From positions 1 through 18,152 of the forward strand of contig CAXUDP010000076.1 in assembly GCA_964249735.1 (NCBI GenBank): 18,152 nt of DNA, given 5' to 3'. Shown one piece after another: positions 1 through 6,272 of this stretch. A program made the position numbers and the translations under genes. The notes below the pieces were generated by a model. That model did not search any database, was not told where the DNA came from, and saw nothing but the letters and a program-made list of their open reading frames with translations. This DNA comes from Lichenicola sp964249735. GTDB taxonomy: Bacteria > Pseudomonadota > Alphaproteobacteria > Acetobacterales > Acetobacteraceae. How positions within the stretch are numbered: the stretch's first letter is position 1; every line of letters begins with the position of its first letter.

Positions 1-1604
1 CCGCTGGTCCTGGCCTCCGTCATCGCCGCGATGTTCATGATCGCGATCGAGGCCACCATCGTCTCGACCGCCATGCCGCAGATCGCGGGCCAGCTCGGCG
101 ACCTGCACCTGTATGCCTGGGTGTTCTCGTCCTTCCTGCTGACCCAGACCGCAACCACCGTGGTGTTCGGCAAGCTCGCCGACCTGTACGGCCGCAAGCC
201 GGTGCTTCTGGTCGGGATCGCGGTGTTCCTTCTCGGCTCGACGCTGTGCGGCTTCGCCTGGTCCATGTCGTCGCTGATCGCGTTCCGCCTGCTGCAGGGC
301 GTGGGCGCGGGCGCCATCCAGCCGGTCTCGCTCACCGTGGTCGGCGACCTTTACTCGGTTGAGGAGCGGGGGCGGATCCAGGGCTGGCTGGCCAGCGTGT
401 GGGGCATCTCGTCGGTTCTCGGCCCGCTGGCCGGCGGGCTGATCATCCAGCACCTGAGCTGGGGCTGGATCTTCTGGATCAACCTGCCGATCGGCCTCGC
501 AGCCGCGGCGGGCTTCGCCGCCTTCCTGCGGGAGGACGTGGCACACGGGGTCCGCAGCCTGGACGTGGCGGGTGCCGCGTTGTTCGCGCTGACGATCGCT
601 GCCCTGATGCTGGCCATCACGGAGGCTGGCACCGTCGGCGGCGGCCTGACGGCGGTCCGGGCTGGCGTCGTGTTCGTGCTCGGCGCGGCGTCGTTCGTTT
701 GGCAGGAGCGGCGGGCCCGCGACCCCATGCTCGCCTTCTCGCTGTGGGCGCGCCCCCTGATCGCTGCGACCAACATCACGACCCTGCTCAGCGGCATGGC
801 GATCATCGGCCTGACCACCTTCCTGCCCATGTTCGTCCAGGGCGTGATGGGCCGCTCCGCGCTGGTCGCGGGGTTCACGCTGACCGTCATGGTGCTCGGC
901 TGGCCGATCGGCGCCACGGTGGCCGCACGCAACTTCGGCCGCTTCGGCCTGCGCGCCACCCTCCTGTTCGGCGCCGCGCTGCTTCCGGCCGGAGCGCTGG
1001 CCTTTCTCGTCCTGAAGCCGGGCACGGCGCCGGCCGTGGCGGGTGTCGGCTCGCTGGTGATGGGGCTCGGGATGGGGTTCCTCAGCACCGCGGCCATCGT
1101 GCTGATCCAGGGCAGCGTCGGCTGGGCCGAGCGCGGCTCGGCGACCGCATCCAACATCTTCTCGCGCAACCTCGGGAGCACGCTCGGCGCCACCGTGTTC
1201 GGCGGCGTGCTGAACCTCAGCCTCGCCCGCCACGGCGGCAACGGCGCNNNNNNNNNNNNNNNNNNNNNNNNNNNNNNNNNNNNNNNNNNNNNNNNNNNNN
1301 NNNNNNNNNNNNNNNNNNNNNNNNNNNNNNNNNNNNNNNNNNNNNNNCCGTGTTCGGCGGCGTGCTGAACCTCAGCCTCGCCCGCCACGGCGGCAACGGC
1401 GCGGCCGACTTCGAGGCCATCCGGCAGCTGCTCGACCAGCCCGGCCGGGTCGCACGCGACGGCGCCGTGCGCGCGGCATTGGGGCAGTCGCTGCACCTCA
1501 CCTTCTGGGCGGTCTTCGCGACGACCGTGCTGACCCTGCTGCTTGCCACGCTGGTGCCGGCGGTGAAGGTGAAGCAGAACGCGTCGGAGCCGGTCGTCGA
1601 GTAG
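1..1604 (+). CDS. DHA2/EmrB-type MFS drug exporter, 5'-partial and split by an assembly gap
   Basis: Inner-membrane proton-coupled multidrug exporter of the DHA2 (EmrB/QacA, 14-TM) type. The frame is open from base 1; ten residues (PLVLASVIAA) precede the first in-window Met at 31, so the true start lies upstream. Family signs: IEATIVSTAMPQI in TM1, the intact loop 2-3 motif GKLADLYGRK, the motif-C-like GPLAGGLIIQ and WGWIFWINLPIG. Bases 1248-1347 are N. The 55 bp before and after the gap are identical; merging them removes 155 bp and joins the upstream frame to the downstream frame ending in VKQNASEPVVE at 1604, giving 482 residues in the window. As deposited, the gene looks frameshifted, which I judge to be an artefact. 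The substrate cannot be read from the sequence. The family call is firm; the continuity across the gap is inferred. Confidence 0.9.
1193..1402 (+). repeat. 55-bp identical contig ends flanking the gap (1193-1247 and 1348-1402)
   Basis: The 55 bases before the N run recur without mismatch directly after it; both begin ccgtgttcgg and end caacggcgc. An exact copy placed exactly at both gap edges is the signature of unmerged contigs sharing a k-mer-length overlap; 55 is a commonly used de Bruijn k. Collapsing the copies restores the reading frame of the MFS gene. A genuine tandem repeat inside a membrane transporter is the unlikely alternative. Confidence 0.9.
1248..1347. other. Assembly gap of exactly 100 N
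   Basis: One hundred undetermined bases, the conventional placeholder length for a scaffold gap of unknown size. It lies between two identical 55-bp contig ends, so the real distance is probably negative: the contigs overlap and nothing is missing. Confidence 0.97.
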
Positions 1605-1684
1605 GATCCGCTGCGCCGGTTGTCCTGCGGCCGGGAGGACGGGCACGCAACGCTCCCCCCCCGCTGCCGGACACTGCGCGCGGG

Positions 1685-2632
1685 ATGCGAAAAGCGGTGA
1701 ACGGTGCAGCCCAGGAGAGGAACGGACCGGTGGGCGAGGCCACGACGGAGTTCAGCGCGACGCAGCAGGGCGATGGCGACGGCGCACCCGGAGCCACGGC
1801 GGCCTTCCCGTATGACCGCATGACCGTGGAGCGCTTCCGGGAAGCCTTCCCCAGCGCCCGGTGGCGCGACGATCTCCGAGCCTGGTTCGTGCCGGGCACG
1901 ACGGCGGAGCGACGCCTGACCGCCTGGGCGAGCCGGGACTGGCCGGGCGTGCTGGCCTTCGCCGACCAGCGTGGCCGCGACGCCTTCGCGTTCGAGCCGA
2001 TCACCAGCCCCTACCTGGAGGTCGCCGACGACCTCGCGGTCCGGACGCCGTATTCGCGGGCCGTCATCGCCGAGCTGCGGACGGTGCCCTGGGCCCGGTG
2101 GGACCCGGCCGCGAAGCTGTGGCGCCTGCCGTTCCGGTCATACGAGGAGCTGCGCCGACGCTGGCCCGCCATCGAGGAGGCCGCCCGCCTGGCCGAGCCC
2201 GAGGAGCGACGGGCGCGCGAGGAAAGCCGCAAGGCCTCCCCCGGGCACGCGGACAGGCGGGCGGAGGCTGCCGAACGCCGCCGGCACCGCTACCCCGTGC
2301 CGGAGGACGCGCTGCCGCCACCCGGCCGCGTGCTGATGACCCACGCCGGACCCGTCGTGTTCGAGGCGATCACCGGCGAGCTCGTCGAGCCTGCCATCGC
2401 CGCCCGCTTCTATCCCGGCATCGTTCCGGACGGAGCCGCGCTGATCTGGGCGGGGTGGCGCAGGCCGAGCCATGCCGAACTGGTTCAGGCCTGGCCCGCA
2501 CGGACAGTACCCGACTTGGCCGAGTTGGCGCGCGGCTGGTGGCAGCCGACGATTGAGGTGCTGCGGGAGGAACGTCGCAGCGCGGCCTCCCTGGAGCGGG
2601 CGCAGGCGACTCGGCGAGCGAAGGCGCCGTGA
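1685..2632 (+). CDS. Stand-alone protein with two HARP-like repeats
   Basis: 315-residue soluble protein of unknown role. Residues 121-160 (TPYSRAVIAEL, P.ARWDPAAKLW, then a Ser-Tyr-Glu-Glu-Leu helix) resemble the HARP domain of SMARCAL1/HepA-type annealing helicases, in which HARP modules bind DNA junctions. Residues 41-81 repeat the same pattern (PYDR, P.ARW, W.VP), so the protein carries two related units, as SMARCAL1 does, but no ATPase motifs. Residues 170-205 are charged and Arg/Glu-rich. The C-terminal third has a Trp-rich stretch (WAGWRR, GWWQP) that I do not recognise. The start at 1685 is the first Met; a Met at 1820 would cut the first repeat, so the longer form is preferred. GC matches the chromosome, so it is not part of the adjacent low-GC island. 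The HARP assignment is by pattern only; DNA binding is inferred. Confidence 0.7.
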   Translation: MRKAVNGAAQERNGPVGEATTEFSATQQGDGDGAPGATAAFPYDRMTVERFREAFPSARWRDDLRAWFVPGTTAERRLTAWASRDWPGVLAFADQRGRDAFAFEPITSPYLEVADDLAVRTPYSRAVIAELRTVPWARWDPAAKLWRLPFRSYEELRRRWPAIEEAARLAEPEERRAREESRKASPGHADRRAEAAERRRHRYPVPEDALPPPGRVLMTHAGPVVFEAITGELVEPAIAARFYPGIVPDGAALIWAGWRRPSHAELVQAWPARTVPDLAELARGWWQPTIEVLREERRSAASLERAQATRRAKAP

Positions 2633-2689
2633 GTGCTTGTCCTGTGGGCAGAAGCGACTAGGCCGTAATGATCGCGGCTTCTGGCCGGG

Positions 2690-2739
2690 AGCGGACTGTC
2701 CGGTCTGGCGAAGACGGTGCGGGCAAGCGGACATCCGGT
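2690..2739. repeat. Degenerate palindromic intergenic element
   Basis: Two related palindromic words lie 36 bp apart between the HARP-like gene and the island: agcggactgtccggt (2690-2704) and agcggacatccggt (2726-2739). Just before them, cgcggcttctggccggg partly mirrors the same words. This looks like a decayed repeat unit of the kind scattered between genes in many alphaproteobacteria. It marks the left edge of the composition change. No longer copy occurs in this window. Confidence 0.3.
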
Positions 2740-2763
2740 GGCTGTTGTTCAGCATTCATACGG

Positions 2764-3429
2764 TCATTTGAGACGATGGAGGTGAAGCTTTTTCATATCG
2801 TCAGCGGTGATGCAGGGTGATAGAGCGTCATCCGGGAGAGCATGGAGCGCGGGTATCGATTCCCAGAGTTTCGGGTAGAAGTTGGAGAATACGAAACCCA
2901 CAAAGCTTTTAGGGCTGAGGCTGAACTTCACCGGTATACGGCAGGATGCCTCGTTAAGTGTCATGTGGGATGCTGGGTGGTCAGCGCGCGCTTCTCCGGG
3001 ATCGTAGTCGAAGCGTATAGCTGATCGAGCCCGAACGCGTGTCTTGAGGCTTCCAGCATCCATATTCTCGATGAAGTCGGCTAGGGCGACACCTTCAAGC
3101 TCTTCAGTGTCTAGAGCCACGGGACATGGATGATACGAGAGACGATGCCACACCACTTTTCTTTGCTTGATCTTGTAAGACATTTGCAACAAGGAACCAT
3201 CATTAAGCACTGCTGAGTATTGTCTGTTGTTCAAGAAGTAACAGTATTCTATAAGTGTCCCAAACTGATCATGCGGAAAGCGTTCCTCGCGAGGCGGGCT
3301 ATCCCAGGATATAAGTGAAGAACTACCGGACGTTCGCGCTATATGAGAGCAGACATCCATCGCTGTCTCTGTCTTCAGCAATGAATACACGAAGTCCGTA
3401 ATTGATCTCGATAGTGATGTAGGGTTCAT
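2764..3429 (-). CDS. DUF2290-like protein, partner of the helicase
   Basis: 221-residue soluble protein of unknown function. The C-terminal half has the conserved-looking core RFDYDP (139-144), DHPASHMTLN (150-159), CRIPV (163-167) and FVGFVFSNFYP (176-186), which I recognise as the pattern of the uncharacterised DUF2290 family; the length also fits. The Asp/His-rich RFDYD...HP.SH segment could be a metal or catalytic site, which is inference. The frame is open back to an ATG at 3507, but that would overlap the helicase by 74 bp and add a hydrophobic stretch. The ATG at 3429, 4 bp after the helicase stop, is preferred and implies translational coupling. I see no good Shine-Dalgarno sequence, consistent with coupling. 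The gene is low-GC like the helicase and foreign to its flanks. Confidence 0.7.
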   Translation of the reverse strand: MNPTSLSRSITDFVYSLLKTETAMDVCSHIARTSGSSSLISWDSPPREERFPHDQFGTLIEYCYFLNNRQYSAVLNDGSLLQMSYKIKQRKVVWHRLSYHPCPVALDTEELEGVALADFIENMDAGSLKTRVRARSAIRFDYDPGEARADHPASHMTLNEASCRIPVKFSLSPKSFVGFVFSNFYPKLWESIPALHALPDDALSPCITADDMKKLHLHRLK

Positions 3430-3433
3430 GGTT

Positions 3434-5554
3434 CTAAGAAAGAGAACTACGAAGAATGCTCTGGATACTATCGGGTAATGTGTCAGGAGATAGGTCGCCG
3501 TCTTCAATCATTTTGAGCAATCGCTGTGCGCCTTCAATGTCACGCGCGATTGAGGCCTTCTCATCGACAGACCTGTCCCGGTGAATACGCTTAAGCTTCT
3601 TGATTTCACCCTCAGTAGGGTATGTGAAACCCAGTTGAAACTTGCTTGCCTCAGCTGCCGTAATCTCAGTCGCTAAATATCCCATGTCAGCGCCAATACC
3701 GCTTATTCTAACCCAGGCGCGTGAGCGTGTAATCGCGGTGAATAAGATGTTGCGCTTGCGACTGAGGTCGTATCCTCGAAAGCAACTCTCGGCACCCAAG
3801 ACGTAAACCATTGGGGCTTCATTGCCCTTGGCACGATGTATGCTCGTCAGTGCAATTGAATCTTCCGTAAAAAGGAGATCACGGCTTGCAGTCACACCGG
3901 CAAGATGCGAATCCAAGCCGATCGCTTTCAATGCTCGCATCATTACCGCCGCGATGCTGCGTGCGGAAAGTGGGTCGGCTATAACGATTAGTATGTCATC
4001 ATACTCAAGCTCGTCTCGCGAAAGATTCTTTTTGATCTCCTTGGCGATCCATTCCGCCTCGTTCTCTCGGCTGTCGAAGGTCTTGGTTTTTACAGCATCC
4101 TTAGCTGTCATGTATTGCGTGAAGTAAGCAGGAGAGCAGTCAGGACTACGAATAAGGGAAACAGGCTTACCAAACGACAAGCTACCGGATTTTACTTTAT
4201 AACCGATCTCATTCCAGAGTTCGATTTCATCGAACATCTGGACCAGCCCTTCCGATCTGTAAATTCCAAATCCTAGAGCATGGGCGACCGCTAGTGCCCA
4301 GGGTGTGTTCCGATAGCATACTCGAAGAATGATGTCTTGTTGTGGTTGGTCTTGCCGATTTTCAAGTCTTACGTTCGCTTGACCGTTACCGTCTTTTCCA
4401 AAGAGAACCTCGGCAGGTGGCATGGTGTAGTCGCCTAAATTCTGAAGCTCATCATAGGCCCAGACGACGCGCTTAGGAGAACGAGTTGATCTATAGACAA
4501 TCTCGAAGAATTCAATTGGAAGGTCCTGCGCTTCGTCGATGAGTATGACATCGAACATCGGCTTCACTGGTCGGCCGTGAAGTTCGCTGGCTAGCTCTTG
4601 GCACACGCCAGAAAAGGAGAGGCCCATTCCGTATTTGGCTTTGGCGTAGGAAAAATCGCGAGGAACTGCCCCATTAGTCTTCGCGATTTCGGAATATACC
4701 CCGGGACTGGATAGGCTGCCCCAGGCATGAAGGATCTTTATCTTATCCCAGTCTGGGTCTTCACCATTGATTTCAAAAGAGAAGCGTCGAATCAGTGATT
4801 GAAATTGCTGATACAACGAGCGGGTGTTGAAGGTCACGCAAATGTCCCACTCCGGATATTTGGCGTGAAGCAAAGCAGCCTTCTGGGCAAGGACGATTGT
4901 CTTTCCTGAACCTGCCAAACCGCGTATGCGTTGTGGCCCTTCAGGAAACTCAATTGCTGCCTTCTTCTGCCAACGATCCAGATTGGCGATCTTTTTCTCG
5001 ATTTCCTTCAAAACTCCGCCTTTAGACGTCGGATTCGTTACGGATATACGCTTCTTTTTCGGCCGCAATGTAGTTGTCGTTTGGAAGGAGGCATTTATAT
5101 ATTCGAGTAGTTCTGGTCGGATGGCCGAAAATTCATGGAGAACTGATGGCAATTTACTTCTTGAAGCAACAAGAATTTCTTCGTTCTTCGGAGACAATGC
5201 GGATTCGGGAACTAGGCTGATAACATGGACATTAAAAGCCAAATTACGGCCTTGCCGTAGATCTCTGTGCTGTAGAAGCTTTGTTTCTATACCAACGGCA
5301 ATGTCGCTTTGTATGTTCTCTGCGCTTTCTTCCCAATCAGCGCCCATCGCACCGAAGTCAGTTGTCAAGTCAAAAGCTACGACTCCATACTCGATGCAAG
5401 TCAACAGTGCATCCAACTTGACCATACCTTCAGAAGTCTTGAGGATAGGATAACCGAGGTAAAGGCTCCCGCTTAGGTTTAGAGGCTTCAGCGCAGCGAG
5501 TAGTTCAGTTACTGCAGTTGATCGGCTGTCGTCTCCGAACGCGATATCTAACAT
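3434..5554 (-). CDS. SF1 (UvrD/Rep-like) helicase with nuclease-fold-like N-terminus
   Basis: 706-residue ATP-dependent superfamily 1 helicase. Motifs in order: Q-motif-like LDRWQKKAA (192-200), Walker A GLAGSGKT (212-219), motif II VILIDEAQD (336-344), motif III AYDELQNL (366-373), motif IV CYRNTPWAL (413-421), motif V SIHRAKGNEAPMVYV (571-585) and motif VI LFTAITRSRAWV (604-615). All look catalytically intact. Residues 30-115 (KLDALLTCIEYGVVAFDL, later LAFNVHVISL) have the spacing of a NERD/PD-(D/E)XK nuclease core, but the E-x-K is replaced by D-L-T, so that domain is probably inactive or purely for binding. ATG at 5554; a sigma-70-like promoter lies 45-73 bp upstream. It is followed 4 bp later by the DUF2290-like gene. 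Low GC marks it as acquired. A defence role is inferred from this context and from helicases in systems such as Gabija; it is not homologous to GajB in a way I can show. Confidence 0.85.
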   Translation of the reverse strand: MLDIAFGDDSRSTAVTELLAALKPLNLSGSLYLGYPILKTSEGMVKLDALLTCIEYGVVAFDLTTDFGAMGADWEESAENIQSDIAVGIETKLLQHRDLRQGRNLAFNVHVISLVPESALSPKNEEILVASRSKLPSVLHEFSAIRPELLEYINASFQTTTTLRPKKKRISVTNPTSKGGVLKEIEKKIANLDRWQKKAAIEFPEGPQRIRGLAGSGKTIVLAQKAALLHAKYPEWDICVTFNTRSLYQQFQSLIRRFSFEINGEDPDWDKIKILHAWGSLSSPGVYSEIAKTNGAVPRDFSYAKAKYGMGLSFSGVCQELASELHGRPVKPMFDVILIDEAQDLPIEFFEIVYRSTRSPKRVVWAYDELQNLGDYTMPPAEVLFGKDGNGQANVRLENRQDQPQQDIILRVCYRNTPWALAVAHALGFGIYRSEGLVQMFDEIELWNEIGYKVKSGSLSFGKPVSLIRSPDCSPAYFTQYMTAKDAVKTKTFDSRENEAEWIAKEIKKNLSRDELEYDDILIVIADPLSARSIAAVMMRALKAIGLDSHLAGVTASRDLLFTEDSIALTSIHRAKGNEAPMVYVLGAESCFRGYDLSRKRNILFTAITRSRAWVRISGIGADMGYLATEITAAEASKFQLGFTYPTEGEIKKLKRIHRDRSVDEKASIARDIEGAQRLLKMIEDGDLSPDTLPDSIQSILRSSLS

Positions 5555-5598
5555 AGTCTCGAGTCCAATCCTCGTCGGGCACGATCTGTCACGGTGTG

Positions 5599-5627
5599 CA
5601 TATACCGTTTGTGCATGAGCACCTCAA
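5599..5627 (-). promoter_or_regulatory. Sigma-70-like promoter of the helicase/DUF2290 unit
   Basis: On the minus strand, TTGAGG (5627-5622) and TATATG (5604-5599) are separated by 17 bp, the optimal sigma-70 spacing, and lie about 45 bp before the helicase ATG. The heptamer TGTGCAT (plus-strand reading) occurs twice here, at 5595-5601 and 5610-5616, 15 bp apart, overlapping the -10 box and the spacer; it could be an operator. Prediction by inspection only. Confidence 0.45.
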
Positions 5628-6018
5628 TTGCTGATGAACTGGAGTAGCAGCCTTGGTGGTCGCAGCTTGGTGCAGACATCAAGGGTCCACGAGCCGAGCA
5701 GATTGCACAACTGAGCTATCCTCAACTCCATGGACTTCGAAAAGCGCGTTAATGTTGGCTAAACCCGGCGTTTGGAAATCCGGGTAGAGCTCAAATAGTG
5801 GTGCGAAAATCGTGGTTTACACACCAGCCCGTGGGGTCCGCGTTCGAGCACGTGTCCAAACCTCCGCCAGGACCGAGTTGAGCGCAAAGCGGTCCCTGTC
5901 CTGGTTGTGACGACGTCGGTTGGACTGTCATACTGCCTCCGCGGCTCCCGTAGCAGCCCTGCGCCCTTCGGGGCCGTAGGGCTCCTCAAGCAGGGTCTGC
6001 GCCTCGGGGAGTGTCCGT
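5628..6018. other. Intergenic stretch without a supportable gene
   Basis: About 390 bp between the island promoter and the small ORF at 6019. A minus-strand open frame at 5759-5989 has no recognisable motif, no clear ribosome site and unnatural Arg/Ser-rich composition, so I do not call it. The stretch holds a short hairpin (acccgg 5763-5768 pairing with ccgggt 5780-5785) and the large UUCG hairpin at 5955-5983. GC rises from the island value to the chromosomal value across it, so it contains the right island boundary. Confidence 0.6.
5955..5983 (+). other. Strong 12-bp hairpin with UUCG tetraloop
   Basis: Positions 5955-5966 pair with 5971-5983 through twelve base pairs (one G-U), with a single bulged C at 5975 and the loop TTCG (5967-5970) closed by C-G, the canonical ultra-stable C(UUCG)G cap. 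It lies 36 bp upstream of the ATG of the 36-residue ORF, whose ribosome site follows at 6005-6010. It could be a leader structure, part of a small RNA, a REP-like element or a terminator without a U tract. The plus strand is chosen only because of the downstream ORF. Confidence 0.55.
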
Positions 6019-6129
6019 ATGGGCAAGCCGCGAAGGCTTACAGTCAGGCAGGTCATTGCGCTTCTGGGCGCGGTGGCCGGGGTACTCCAGGCGGTCGCCA
6101 CCGTCCTGAAGTACCTGCCGAACCTGTAG
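6019..6129 (+). CDS. Possible 36-residue hydrophobic peptide
   Basis: An ATG at 6019 opens a 36-codon frame ending at TAG 6127-6129. A purine-rich ggggag (about 6006-6011) sits 7-8 bp before it, at good Shine-Dalgarno spacing. The peptide has a basic head (MGKPRRLTVRQ) followed by about 20 hydrophobic, Ala/Val/Leu-rich residues (VIALLGAVAGVLQAVATVL) and a short tail KYLPNL: a single membrane-spanning or amphipathic helix. Small toxins of type I toxin-antitoxin systems and small membrane regulators look like this, but so do chance frames in GC-rich DNA. I recognise no family. The strong hairpin upstream and a possible hairpin downstream (6161-6176) support an independent transcription unit. 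Confidence 0.4.
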   Translation: MGKPRRLTVRQVIALLGAVAGVLQAVATVLKYLPNL

Positions 6130-6160
6130 CCTAAGTCTGGGAGGGGGGTTGATCTACCCG

Positions 6161-6176
6161 GGTCGGCCCCCCGACC
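6161..6176 (+). terminator. Weak terminator candidate after the small ORF
   Basis: ggtcgg (6161-6166) and ccgacc (6171-6176) form a perfect 6-bp stem around a CCCC loop, 31 bp after the stop of the 36-residue ORF. An alternative pairing of the G run at 6143-6148 with the C run at 6167-6172 competes with it. There is no T tract, so termination activity is uncertain. Confidence 0.25.
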
Positions 6177-6272
6177 ATGCCGAGAGTGTGGACGTCACGG
6201 GAGTCGTTTTCAAGCGTCCACTGCAATAGCCTGAGTAACAGCCTCCCTGACACAGCTGACCTCGTTCCGGAT

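Larger units (their letters stand above)
2750..5760. other. Low-GC genomic island carrying the helicase/DUF2290 pair
   Basis: Composition shifts abruptly near 2750. Two 60-base lines counted by hand inside the island give about 43% and 53% G+C, against roughly 70% or more in flanking genes, and it stays intermediate until about 5.8-5.9 kb. Codon use changes accordingly, with many A/T-ending third positions. Both genes run on the minus strand and form one unit. I found no integrase, transposase, tRNA or flanking direct repeat, so the mechanism of entry is unknown and the boundaries are approximate. Confidence 0.7.

Noticed and set aside
5708..5721. tRNA-like word GGATAGCTCAGTTG on the minus strand, as in a D-arm
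   Set aside because: No matching D-stem partner, anticodon arm, T-loop (GGTTCGAATCC type) or acceptor stem around it; at most a remnant.
5759..5989. 76-codon minus-strand open frame in the intergenic region
   Set aside because: No recognisable motif, no clear ribosome site, and it overlaps the strong hairpin; composition is that of a random frame.
2633..6018. Attachment-site direct repeats bounding the island
   Set aside because: I compared both edges by eye and found only 8-bp chance matches (such as ggactgtc); no integrase or tRNA is present.
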